A DNA stretch of 64,000 nucleotides from Stramonita haemastoma. Its lineage: Eukaryota; Mollusca; Gastropoda; Neogastropoda; Muricidae. The notes under the pieces are model-generated. The model was not told the origin of the DNA. It did not search any database and saw only the letters and a program-made list of their open reading frames with translations. Of the stretch, positions 12,501 through 62,669 are shown one piece after another. Location of the stretch: NCBI GenBank assembly GCA_030674155.1, contig CM060320.1, forward strand, positions 32,742,980 to 32,806,979. Reading direction: 5' to 3'. The translations under genes were made by a program, and so were the position numbers. Within the stretch, counting starts at the first letter, position 1; every line of letters begins with the position of its first letter.

Positions 12501-13087
12501 TGTATGTAGTGGTTGTATTCAGAAGAACAATCTGATTGTGTGTGTACAGGTGACTATGTAGTGGTTGTATTCAGAAGAACAATCTGATTGTGTGTGTTCA
12601 GGTGACTATGTAGTGGTTGTATTCAAAGAACAATCTGATTGTGTGTGTACAGGTGACTGATGTAGTGGTTGTATTCAGAAGAACAATCTGATTGTGTGTG
12701 TACAGGTGACTATGTAGTGGTTGTATTCAGAACATCTGATTGTGTGTGTTCAGGTGACTGTATGTAGTGGTTGTATTCAGCAGAACCGTCTGTGTGTGTT
12801 CAGGTGACTATGTAGTGGTTGTATTCAAAGAACAATCTGATAGTGTGACCAGGTACTATATGTAGTGGTTGTATTCAGCAGAACAATCTGATTGTGGGTG
12901 TTCAGGTGACAGTATGTAGTGGTTGTATTCAGAAGAACAATCTGATTGTGTGACCCAGGTGCAGCATGCCAGTGCCCTGGACATGGAGGAGGGACAGGAG
13001 ATAACGGTCAAATACTTTGGCCGCGATCCAGTCAGCGGTCGTATGAGGATCTCGCGGAAAGTGCTTCAGGCTCCGCCACCACTGTGA
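440..13087 (+). CDS. PNPT1: PNPT1, mitochondrial polyribonucleotide nucleotidyltransferase (3' half, 13 exons)
   Basis: Polynucleotide phosphorylase degrades RNA 3'-to-5' using phosphate. The metazoan enzyme is mitochondrial and works as a trimer. The visible exons total about 1.2 kb (roughly 400 codons), the C-terminal half of a protein usually near 780 residues. In order they encode the second RNase PH core ([61 protein letters not shown] with its conserved acidic pair), the KH domain ([12 protein letters not shown]) and the S1 domain ([23 protein letters not shown] to [17 protein letters not shown]). The protein ends with QAPPPL, shorter than the vertebrate tail. The first RNase PH core, helical linker and start lie left of the window. 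Exon phases agree except in exons 2951-3016 and 4124-4212, each apparently one base short. The gene converges on the MARK gene. Identification is from family knowledge of the motifs. Confidence 0.96.
645..985 (+). mobile_element. SINE family B copy in PNPT1 intron
   Basis: Carries the family body: ggatttttcccctagaatta, agtccttgggatgagactaa, gtgtgccagtgggaacagat and ggatgtaaaaagcac. The tRNA-like head at about 645-705 is diverged. Matches copies at 11345, 53322 and 59300. Confidence 0.75.
1498..1568 (+). CDS. PNPT1: PNPT1 exon: [13 protein letters not shown] segment
   Basis: The acceptor is cttccag and the donor is gtgagtgg. It reads [18 protein letters not shown] then VSVLTG, the VxxTVTFDS strand and following loop of PNPase. 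71 nt, phase 0 to 2. Confidence 0.93.
2170..2206 (+). CDS. PNPT1: PNPT1 exon: KNFMLHYE segment with two compensating indels
   Basis: A 37-nt exon between ttttcag and gtgggt. As printed it reads [13 protein letters not shown]. The family has a nearly invariant KNFMLHYEFPPYA here, and that reading is present in the shifted frame (aag aac ttc atg ctt cat) before returning to YE. One base appears lost near 2180 and one gained in the ttt near 2200, so the exon keeps its overall length. Most likely consensus errors. Confidence 0.85.
2951..3016 (+). CDS. PNPT1: PNPT1 exon: [10 protein letters not shown]...GRREFGHG with a one-base deletion
   Basis: The acceptor is tctgttcag and the donor is gtaagc. 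It starts [14 protein letters not shown], then the expected VGRREFGHG continues only in the +1 frame. One G appears to be missing around 2990-2993. The exon is 66 nt; with the missing base it would be 67 nt and end in phase 1, as the next exon needs. Confidence 0.88.
3589..3970. mobile_element. Foldback MITE with about 110-bp terminal inverted repeats
   Basis: The left arm (3589-3706) contains ttggatgcgctgggcctgac; the right arm (3858-3970), reversed, contains ttggatgcactgggcctgac. The arms pair over about 110 bases with mismatches around a 150-base centre. No ORF. Likely a non-autonomous DNA transposon in the PNPT1 intron; superfamily not determined. Confidence 0.7.
4015..4113 (-). mobile_element. 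SINE family B 3' fragment abutting a PNPT1 splice acceptor
   Basis: Reversed family B body: ataatggaataagcactctt, tttttacatccagtccccgt and gtcatctgttcccaccg. It stops about 10 bases before exon 4124. The intron's last 100 bases are therefore mostly retroposon. Confidence 0.75.
4124..4212 (+). CDS. PNPT1: PNPT1 exon: GALAE...[14 protein letters not shown] with a one-base deletion
   Basis: The acceptor is gtgtacag and the donor is gtgaga. It reads [17 protein letters not shown], then the expected [13 protein letters not shown] continues only after a frame change at about 4173, where one T seems missing. A SINE fragment ends about 10 bases before the exon, so the branch point and pyrimidine region lie at least partly in mobile DNA. 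Confidence 0.88.
4566..4748 (-). mobile_element. SINE family B fragment upstream of PNPT1 exon 4771
   Basis: Reversed family body with the same order of motifs as 4015-4113, extending further to gccctactcttacaaaaagc and gtgcacaagatgttccgcgt. It ends about 22 bases before the exon. Confidence 0.75.
4771..4931 (+). CDS. PNPT1: PNPT1 exon: catalytic [11 protein letters not shown] segment
   Basis: The acceptor is gatttcag and the donor is gtgagg. It reads [19 protein letters not shown], then [16 protein letters not shown] and ILTDLL without interruption. GSSSMAS lines the phosphate and RNA 3'-end site in PNPases. 161 nt, phase 1 to 0. A truncated inverted SINE lies just upstream. Confidence 0.96.
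5185..6337. mobile_element. piggyBac-like non-autonomous transposon with TTAA target sites
   Basis: The left end is TTAA (5185-5188) then ctctttcattcccc; the right end is gggaatgaaaga then TTAA (6334-6337), giving imperfect terminal inverted repeats and a 4-bp TTAA duplication, the piggyBac signature. Each end has three subterminal repeats: tt(c/t)attccc-type on the left, and on the right three palindromes CCGGTTTACCGG (6215-6226), CCGGTATACCGG (6260-6271), CCGGTAAACCGG (6305-6316), each followed by gggaa. The 1.15-kb interior has no transposase ORF, one poly(G) run (5950-5967) and a G-rich stretch (6086-6120). Confidence 0.8.
6483..6789 (+). mobile_element. TTAA-type MITE copy 1
   Basis: It starts CCCCTCTTGCATTCC directly after TTAA (6479-6482) and ends CTAAGAGGG, imperfect inverted ends. 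The interior matches the reverse complement of 15427-15731 over about 300 bases (for example caaactgcccctagatttcg and gctataattacttccagac). The right target site has been replaced by TTGT at the start of the (GT)n tract. Confidence 0.78.
6790..6870. repeat. (GT)n microsatellite, about 80 bp
   Basis: Uninterrupted GT dinucleotides adjoining the right end of the 6483-6789 MITE and running toward exon 6963 of PNPT1. Confidence 0.98.
6963..7098 (+). CDS. PNPT1: PNPT1 exon: [12 protein letters not shown] catalytic acidic segment
   Basis: The acceptor is gttcag and the donor is gtgagt. It reads [39 protein letters not shown] and LEQGFG. The Asp residues of GDMDFK match the metal-binding acidic pair of the second core. 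The 80-bp (GT)n tract ends about 90 bases upstream. Confidence 0.96.
7120..7220 (+). mobile_element. SINE family B 3' tail fragment
   Basis: The sequence cagagtcggaatgcagctac, ggttggcaaaaacggttgca and gtgaacctcaaagctctagc matches the tail at 53660-53750. It begins about 20 bases after a PNPT1 donor. Confidence 0.7.
7906..7989 (+). CDS. PNPT1: PNPT1 exon: end of RNase PH core
   Basis: The acceptor is atgtgcag and the donor is gtgagt. It reads [20 protein letters not shown] then LKPHGPVI, the helix and linker into the KH domain. 84 nt, phase 1 to 1. Confidence 0.94.
   Translation, partial: LQRMMFWTSWPRRSPSLGTALNLTALS
8101..8545 (-). mobile_element. SINE family D copy in PNPT1 intron
   Basis: 8101-8270 matches 60586-60756 at roughly 90% (cagaatgtgcactctgactc, gcagccatactccgacttca). 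On the minus strand a tRNA-like box B (gggttcaattccc) lies at about 8514-8530, so the element may extend to 8545. The head region between is diverged and less certain. Confidence 0.6.
8770..8853 (+). CDS. PNPT1: PNPT1 exon: KH domain GxxG loop
   Basis: The acceptor is tttctgcag and the donor is gtctgg, a weak GT donor. It reads [20 protein letters not shown] then [13 protein letters not shown] is the GxxG RNA-binding loop of the KH fold (GPGG in many PNPases). 84 nt, phase 1 to 1. Confidence 0.94.
9366..9472 (+). CDS. PNPT1: PNPT1 exon: second part of KH domain
   Basis: The acceptor is gctgtgcag and the donor is gtaaaa. It reads [20 protein letters not shown] then [15 protein letters not shown]. 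The donor is followed directly by an ATA/TAA triplet repeat. Confidence 0.94.
9477..9523. repeat. (ATA)n triplet repeat after a PNPT1 donor
   Basis: ATA/TAA triplets starting within 5 bases of the donor at 9473, followed by tttaattatagcgcttata (about 9567-9585), which resembles the 3' end of the LINE at 27822. It may be a retroposon tail. Confidence 0.8.
10041..10093 (+). CDS. PNPT1: PNPT1 exon: start of S1 domain
   Basis: The acceptor is cttatttcag and the donor is gtgaga. It reads [18 protein letters not shown], the first strand of the S1 RNA-binding domain. 53 nt, phase 0 to 2. Confidence 0.94.
10737..10815 (+). CDS. PNPT1: PNPT1 exon: middle of S1 domain
   Basis: The acceptor is tgttgcag and the donor is gtacga. 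It reads [20 protein letters not shown] then QLDQRK, matching the vertebrate RDTGVMV...LLHNTQLDQRK segment. 79 nt, phase 2 to 0. Confidence 0.95.
11345..11750 (+). mobile_element. SINE family B, near full-length, in PNPT1 last intron
   Basis: The tRNA-like head has box B gggttcaattccc (about 11399-11412). The body has cctttggatgagactataaa, aacattttgcgcacatgttt and the tail gtcagaatgcagctatctaa, ending gaacctcagagcttagctg. It ends just before the minisatellite. Confidence 0.8.
11765..12957. repeat. 54-bp minisatellite, about 23 units, ending at the PNPT1 acceptor
   Basis: Degenerate units built from gtgactgtatgtagtggttg, tattcagaagaacaatctga and ttgtgtgtgttcag. Each unit ends tgttcag/gtgac or gaccag/gtgac, resembling a 3' splice site. 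The last unit ends gacccag/gtgcag, the actual acceptor of exon 12959. Unit lengths vary from about 46 to 58 bases. Confidence 0.95.
12959..13087 (+). CDS. PNPT1: PNPT1 terminal coding exon with stop
   Basis: The acceptor gacccag directly abuts the 54-bp minisatellite and appears to be the edge of its last unit. The exon reads [20 protein letters not shown] then [20 protein letters not shown] and PL-stop (tga at 13085). It completes the S1 domain. Low-complexity tails seen in vertebrates are absent. Confidence 0.95.
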   Translation: MQHASALDMEEGQEITVKYFGRDPVSGRMRISRKVLQAPPPL

Positions 13088-14330
13088 TCAGAAACCTTGG
13101 CTCACCCAAATCGTGATGCATGGACCTCTGTGTGTGTGTGGTGTGTGTGGTGTGCGTGCATGCTGCGTGTGAAGCCTGCATGGGGTTGCTGTTTTGCTAA
13201 TTCTGTTAGATCTTTTGTCCACTTTGTGACATAAGTGCTGCGTCTGAAGTATTGTTTTCAAAAGCCTGACATGATGTGAAACCTATGAGAAAAAAGCTGA
13301 ATGAAACGCTTGCTGGGGTAGCAACCTCTGACGTACAAAATAAATATTTCTGATACACAAGTGCACAAAATTTTTGGTTCGTGTGTGTGTGTGGTTTTTG
13401 TGGGGTTTTTTTTGGGGGGATGGGGGAAAAAGTCATACAATTTTGGGGCTGCAACCCTTTAACAGTTTTTGACTTCTGAAAAAATTATTATGAGAATCTG
13501 GGTACTTCTTTCCCTTGTACGTATGGCAACAGTCAAGTTCACATTCCATTCAAACCTATGGACAAATTGCAGGGGTAGGCAGCCTGAGAATATGAAGTAG
13601 TTATGCCAACAGCAAATGACTTTGCCAATCTTTGTTTATACCATCAATGGTGGTGAATGCAAATGAAAATAATAACTGAACAAGACGCAATGCTCATCAC
13701 ATGTAAATTTCCTTCTTAGAAGCAGCATGACTGATCGTTACCTGGTTTTATGGTTGACAGTATGTAGATGGTAGAGTATGTGGTCTGTGTGTGTGTGTTC
13801 CAGCAAGAGTGGTCTGGAGGCATTTTGTTTAAAAACTAACCACAGACAGTTTTAACAGCAATGATTTTTGTCCCCCAGTATTGTGTCTTTGGGTTTTTTT
13901 TAAGATTCACTAGATTTTAGAGACCATGAATTGGAAAAAGGGTTTAAGGAATGACTGTTTTCCAGATTTTTAGATTGTGTGAAGCATGTGGCTCTGAGAC
14001 TCCACAAGCAAAGCTTTTGCTAGCACTAGGTATACCGGGTTTGAGGTATCAAATGGACTTGGATTAATCCATTGACCTTATGGGTTTGAACCATGGCCAG
14101 ATACTTGCATGTATGAATGTAATGGTGACTGAGTATTTTGTTGAATGCAGGCTGTGTTAGTATTCTGATGATTGTGACTGTAGAACACTGTAAAGCAGTG
14201 GACCATGTCCCCTGTACTACTGAGCTTTTTTACATGGCTGCTGATGAGCCAGAACTTGATGCATCTGAAATGTGTACTACTTTGTATCCGCAAGTACAAC
14301 ATCTACAATAAAAAACACAGCAACAAGTTT
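13088..14330 (+). other. PNPT1: PNPT1 3' UTR
   Basis: Non-coding sequence from the stop codon to the AATAAA at 14307. It holds a short (GT)n at about 13128-13152 and no conserved ORF. The end point is inferred from the signal. An earlier AATAAA near 13340 is an alternative. Confidence 0.6.
14307..14312 (+). promoter_or_regulatory. Poly(A) signal AATAAA, likely PNPT1
   Basis: A canonical AATAAA at the end of the PNPT1 3' region, followed by an A-rich and then T-rich stretch. A minus-strand AATAAA lies only 22 bases further on, at 14334-14339. Confidence 0.55.
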
Positions 14331-14333
14331 TGA

Positions 14334-14339
14334 TTTATT
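14334..14339 (-). promoter_or_regulatory. Minus-strand AATAAA, possible distal MARK poly(A) signal
   Basis: TTTATT on the + strand reads AATAAA on the - strand. If used, the MARK 3' UTR would be about 5.8 kb and the two genes would end in the same 50 bases. Other minus-strand AATAAA sites at 16420-16425 and 16640-16645 are alternatives. Confidence 0.3.
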
Positions 14340-16371
14340 CTTTTTAATTGAATGGGCACTTTTTAACACATTTGCATCGTAATGATTATGAGCTAATGAT
14401 GCAGCTGTCATAAAAGGAGGAAGAAACTGGCAGCCATTAATTAATGTACACGTGAGGAGTGGAAATGTTGACTGAAGTTTGACGAGTATATGAAATAACC
14501 TGCAATCAGGGCCCAGTAGAAACAGGATTGGAGTCCAAATAGGGTCTGACACAATGCCAAAACCCATTTCTTTTCATTAGAGACACAGATAAATTACACA
14601 TACATACATACATACATACAAAACCGTGACTATTTACCACAGCATCATCACATGTTCACTTTTTGAAAGATTAAAAAGTTATGTCCTCTCATATCAGATA
14701 TAGTTGAATTATGTGGCAATAATATGGTCAAGCCATTCCAGCAGTCTGTTTCAATTCACACAAATCTCAAGAAAATTTTACATTTATGCAGTGTATACAT
14801 CATGTATATGTTAGAGAACAATCTAAATGGCTATTGTCTCTAAAGTGAGTTATATTTCAACACATACACAGTAGCTAGCACTCTAGGATAAGAACCAAAA
14901 GAACACAAATAAAACCCCAATGGAACAGAAACCTTAAAAAAAAATAATAATCTGCAGTTTCCTTCTTCCCATCGAAAGTCTGCATTTTTCAAATCCTTTG
15001 CTTCAACCCAAACTTCAGAAAGAGGACAGTTTTTAGATTTGTTCTGCACTGCATGCACCTTCAGAAATTATGATCTTGCATTCTCGCCGTTCTTTTCTTC
15101 TTCTTTTTTAAACCTGAACATAAACCTTAGCCTGCTTGAAAAATTCACTCACTTACAAGAGTAACTTTGGTTCAGTGGTATGGAGTGCTCTGTATAGATC
15201 TTACTAAAATAGTTCCCATCAAATTACATATACTTTATTTTTGTTAATCTTTTTTAAAAAAAAAGGTTACCCATGCTTGTGCACTCAGCTTTATACGGCA
15301 AGAAGTAGTATTTTTTCACCCTCCTGATGCCTAAACCATTCTCAGTACTAAGAAATTTTTTTAAATTTCAAACCCGAGAAGATTCTAAATAGTTACACCA
15401 AGTCCAGTCTGTTCTTCATGCTTTCACCCTCTCAGTCCCGATCTGGGATTTACCGGGATTGAATAATTACCCCCCCTAAGTCCCAATCCCAGATTTGCCG
15501 GGATTTACAGTAGATTTCCATCATGCTGTGACCATCACTAATTGCTACCACATGTCAAAGCTCTATCAGGCCAGAAGGAGAAACCCTGTAGAGTGTCTGG
15601 AAGTAATTATAGCTGCTGGTATGTACTTAGAAGGAGGAAAAGGCCAGCTAGCATGTGTGCCTGACCTGATTTAGTGATGGAATGCGAAATCTAGGGGCAG
15701 TTTGTGTTCAGTGACACCAAATGCAAGAGGGTTCAACACATGTGCAAGGGCCAACAAGTACGAAACAAAAGGAGGAGAATCACCTTGGTCTCACTGAATA
15801 CACCAGATATCACCATTCCACTAGGAATGATTTAACCAGTTTTGAAGTTTAGTTGAGGGAAGGTCCAATCCAATCCAATCATGTTATTAATAGCGAAATT
15901 CACCTCACAGGCCATATTGGGGCTGTCACCTTGTCCAATCTTTTATCTCAAAATTAAACTGCCACTATATACAGATTAAAACTAGGTATAAAACCAACTC
16001 TACTATCCTTCCTGGGGGAAGGTGGGGTCCTTGGTAGGTTAAGATAACAGAAGGTGTGGGCTTTTTTTTTTTTTAAATAAAAAACACTTTTGTTCATTGA
16101 ATTTGAATTGGCCTTTGCACCAAAGATGGAACATGAAGAAGAAAAAGGAGTCGGGAGAGAAGTGTAGGAAAGACTGGATAATGAACAGCACGAACTACGA
16201 AACCAGTATCCCTCTCCATCTATTCCTACACAAACTCTTCCACTTTGTCCTTTTTTCATCACTTCCCTCTTGCTCTTCAACACATCACCTACAAAGATTC
16301 TGCTTAATGATGCACTATTTTCTCTGACTCTGTGACTTAAATATCCCTATCACAACATGATTTATCAGTTT

Positions 16372-16407
<36 letters not shown>

Positions 16408-16808
16408 ATCAAAGACGAGTTTATTGGTGTGCCTTATCACAAATACTTTTTTTTTTATCAACTATTTATAACATTCGCATGTGCTTCATAAGCTAAACAA
16501 ACCTTTCCCCCACAAAATGCCTGAAATCTAAATGTATCATGAAAGATTGGATTTTTCAGAAACCTGCATGAAATTCAAAGGTACCATAACTTCACACACC
16601 ACAGACATTTTTTTTTTTTTTTAAAGAAAGAACCAATATTTTATTTAAAAAAACAAACAAACAAACAACTAAAAATTGTTATACACACATTTTTTTCATG
16701 AACAGTTTCAGACCTGCACTTCCATCTAATGTTTCCTGAAGTTTTAAGACACATCAACCAGCACAAAATATTTCATACCTTCCTTTCTATCATGTTCTTT
16801 TTTGTTCT

Positions 16809-16839
<31 letters not shown>

Positions 16840-19800
16840 TTGCATGCTCTCTCTCTCGAACACACACACACACACACACACACACACTTTTCAAAGCCAA
16901 TGCACATGTACACACTAAGCATGCAGCACAAAGACTTTTGTCAACTTACTTCTTTCCAAATGTCCTAGATCCTCATTCACACAGAGTAACTTTACACAGT
17001 AATCAATAGCACTTCCTTGTAACATGCTCACACTCACTCATGCACCAAGCAATGAAAATAACATGGAAAAGGAAACCCTTGTATTGTCCTGCTCATAACA
17101 TAAAAACATTTAATGCACCATTTCCTGACATGAATTTCGCAAAGCAGCTCTAGTGACATCCTTCCTAAATAGTTAAAACTGCTGGCTGTGTTAGAAAATC
17201 ATACAGTCATGAATATGTATACCCTATAATGCCAACATGGATCCATGTTTTCAAATGCCAAATGCATACTGAGTTGGGTTTTTTTAATCTGCCCCCTCCC
17301 CTGACTAAACTGTTCAACAAAACTAAAAGATGGAGCAAGACTCCACCATAAACAATGATTCTAGATCAAACTGTTACCTGTTAATGTTTGGGTTTTATTT
17401 GTTTTTTTAATCAGTACATGATGTGCACTTTCTGATTTAATTATTCCCGTATAGCTTACAATATGAATCAACTATAAAATTTTAAAAATTTAAACCCAAG
17501 CAACCTCAGGCCAGAACAAAAACAAGCCTTGAACATCCCAAACCCAAGAATGTGCAGTGGGAGATAGCGAAAAAGAAAACTTAGCAACCCTAACCTGACT
17601 GTAAAGACTGATGGACAAGGTTGAGCAGGACACTGGGGCTTGAAAACAACACAATAAATAAACGGGCCTGTTAGAAGGAAAGACAAGTGTAAGAAGAGAA
17701 AGAGCTACTGTGGGGTTTACACAAAAACCACAAATGCTGACTGGCAGAATTTTCATGGTTTTGAAGTTAATTAAACAAGATGAGAAGGTCCACATACATA
17801 TATATACAACTGAAATATTGCAGCAACTGTTTGATCACACATACACTTCTTATAGTTACATCTTTGTCAGAGACAAGCATACAGCAAGTTTTCTTCTTGA
17901 CATTGGCAGTCAATTACTCTTTACAATCTTTTAATATTTTTACACAGCAAGTATCACTCAATCACTTTTTTTGTCCCACCTATCGAGTCAAACTTTCTTA
18001 TGCACATGAATCCATACACCTTTCTACAATGTTCACTCTCTATTCATAATGTTCACTTTCTATTCATAATCACATACCTTTCTATCTATGACTCACACTC
18101 TGATCCATGACTGAGTTTGACGAAAACACTTCTCACCAAGACTAAGTGAATGTTTGAGCTGACACTGGTATGATTGATTGATCATTTTCTCTTGACACAC
18201 TGAACACATGCACATCAACACTTAGAACATTTGCAGACCTATCATTCCACGTGGATCTTGTACAACTGACCCCAAGCAGAACGTTTAACATGTTAAGAGC
18301 TATTACTTTCAAATAAAATGTTAACACTAGAATACCAACAAAAAAAACAAACAAAAAAAATCCTTCACTTACACAAAATCAATCCGTTGTTATGACTACT
18401 GTTTCCAAAGGATTGCATTCAAGCAAAGAGATTGCATTCAGTCCTCTTCAGACCTACCCCGCAGTGCATAATGTTCTGGCAAGACGAAACTAAATCACAG
18501 GATGTCAGTATCCAGCACTGAGGGAAGAAATCTGGCAGTCTCCCTTACATGGAACACAGTTTATACATAAATATTTTTATAGATATATATATATATATAT
18601 ATATATCAATGCGAGTGCAGCAAAACTGTGTCCAGGTCAAGTTACAAATGACACTTGTCAAACAAACAGCGACCTTAGATCATGGAAATGTATCAGTGTT
18701 CAACAGGCAAGGCAAACTCATCACACATGGCAGGATGATAGATAGAGAGATAGATAACCTGTCCATCTAGACACCTGGGTGAGGAGTCTGCCTCCAGGTA
18801 TCCCAGGTCTTATTCAAGGTTTAACGCAGGGGCGGTTCTCAGAGCCTGATGTCGCAATTCCAAATGCCAAACCAATCCACATGGCCTAGCACAAAAATCA
18901 GACATACAGTTGGAACAACTGGTTCTATTTTTCTCAACCTTCAGTATCTTGCATGCATGCACCCATCAAGCAGAAACATCCCCCCCCCCCCCCCCCCCCA
19001 AAAAAAAAAAATTGCTGACTAAAAACTCGGATAAAAAGCCTTCTTCTGATTGTAAACTTGAGTATGAAAATGAAAGACATTTACAAAAAGAGAAAGACAA
19101 AATTACCGGATTTTTTTCCCCCAACCAGAACAACTTATGTGCCCATCTCCTGCACTATTTAATAGTGTTTCTTCAAATCTGAACAGTATTGCCATCAGAT
19201 TTGTGACTGACCAATTTCTGACTTTATTTTTAAAAGATGAATAACCCAAGCCTGTGCTCACTACACAGCCTGCCACTACTCTCAAGTGCATACATGCCAA
19301 GAATTGACACATTGTAGGGTTTTGGTATTTTTACCTCCTTTTATAAGATTTTGGCATGTTTCCAGGTTTACTTCAACAACTTTCCAATCATGTTTTGTTC
19401 AGAAATAAACAGGGAAACCCAAAGATCCAAACTGTGAGGCTAGTTATGATCTTTCAATGATGGACTACTAACAAGATAAAATACTCCCTTCACTCCGAAA
19501 TGCCTGTACGAGGGCAAGGAAAATGGAAATATACCCAACACTTCACAGCATACTCAACGATGCTCAGACTGGATAATATAGAAATGGGGGGGAAGCTGCG
19601 GACAGTTCATGCCAAACAGACCCAAGACAAGCGGCAAGCTTGATGGAGCTATAGCACTTATACTGGTCCCATCAAAAATCATCTTGATCTGTGGTTCTAT
19701 CAATCGTCTGCTGCTTACACACTGCCTTCTTTTTTACCAATCGTGTAATGGTTTAGGAGATGCAACCTATTCTTTCACACTACTCACCCAGACTTTCAGT

Positions 19801-20166
19801 TTCCTTTTTCCAGAAGTCTGGGCTTTTATGAAAAAATAGCTCCAAGCATAGTGTCTGTCCATCTATGTCATGTGTCTCTTTATTGAACACTTTTCAACCT
19901 CTTTCAAATCTTCAGTGGCATGTTCGAGAATGTAGAGATAAGATCTGCACCTACTCCCCCACAACTGGGCAATCTTTATTGTGCGCTAAACATGGAAGCA
20001 ATAGTAAAACCAACCCAATGAAATGTCTTGCATGCCTCACTTCCTGGTGCGATGCAATCATCCACCCTATGTCCAAAACTGGAACAGAGAAGAGGTATGT
20101 ATGTCTTACACAATGCTGACTTTTTCCTTCCTTTAAAAGGCATACACTTTCACCACGTAAACACTC
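14340..20166 (-). other. Probable MARK 3' UTR and intergenic sequence
   Basis: No exon or conserved ORF seen. Contents: an ACAT repeat at about 14597-14622, a 305-bp TTCA-flanked MITE (15427-15731), a (T)32 run (16372-16403), two (CA)n tracts (16810-16834, 16860-16887), an (AT)n run near 18585 and a (C)n/(A)n junction near 18981-19009. The UTR boundary is unknown; the transcript strand is inferred from the adjacent MARK stop codon. Confidence 0.4.
15427..15731 (-). mobile_element. TTAA-type MITE copy 2, flanked by TTCA
   Basis: Inverted copy of 6483-6789. Ends are CCCTCTCAG and GCAAGAGGG. Both flanks read TTCA (15423-15426 and 15732-15735), an apparent 4-bp duplication of a non-TTAA target. 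No ORF. Confidence 0.78.
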
Positions 20167-62056
<41,890 letters not shown>

Positions 62057-62257
62057 CTGCAACACACATAAATGATATGATGATTTATCAGTTTATGTTT
62101 TGTTTTTCCACTTTATAAAATTTGTTAATATATTGATGTTAGCCTACTTTTGGATTTTTGTTGTCTTGCTTTCCAAATGCTTCAGGTTATAAAGACCACA
62201 CTTACAAAGTTACAGGACTCTGTGCAGATCTTCGTGTCTCACTACCAGTTCAGAGTG

Positions 62258-62669
62258 CATTTGGTGGATCAGTGGTCTAGGTGGTAATGTGCCTGCCTAG
62301 AAAGCGAAAGTCCGGGTTGGGAGTATGCGGTGGTTCAAATCCCGTTTGGGCCCAAAACTTTTTCCCCATCCTTTAGACCATGAGTAGTGGTCTGGGCGCT
62401 AGTCTTTCGGATGAGACAATAAACCAAGGTCCCGTGTGTTACACATCATTATTTAGCGCACGTAAAGGAACCCACGGCAACAAGGGGGTTGTCCCTGGAA
62501 AAATTCTGTAGAAAAAAGCCACTCTGATAGGGAAACATATACAGTTGCAGACAAGAAAAAAAATAGTGGGTAGGCGCTGCACTTGTGGTGACACACTCTC
62601 CCCGGGAGAGCGGTCCCAATTTCACGCAGAGAAATCTGCTGTGACATAAAGTGGTATAAAAAAATTTAA
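62258..62669 (+). mobile_element. SINE family C, complete copy near right end
   Basis: Box A TGGATCAGTGG (62265-62275) and box B GGTTCAAATCCC (62332-62343). Body: cggatgagacaataaaccaa, tagcgcacgtaaaggaaccc, acggcaacaagggggttgtc, ctccccgggagagcggtccc and tttcacgcagagaaatctgc, ending in an A-rich tail. I remember this body type from gastropod genomes; antisense to MARK. Confidence 0.85.

Noticed and set aside
11765..12957. CRISPR-like array
   Set aside because: Repeats run head to tail without unique spacers, in a eukaryotic intron; it is a minisatellite. The same applies to 24370-24850 and 32800-33275.
440..13087. PNPT1 as a pseudogene
   Set aside because: Despite frame lesions in three exons, introns, splice sites, catalytic motifs and phases are otherwise intact over 13 exons. 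Homopolymer consensus errors explain the lesions better.
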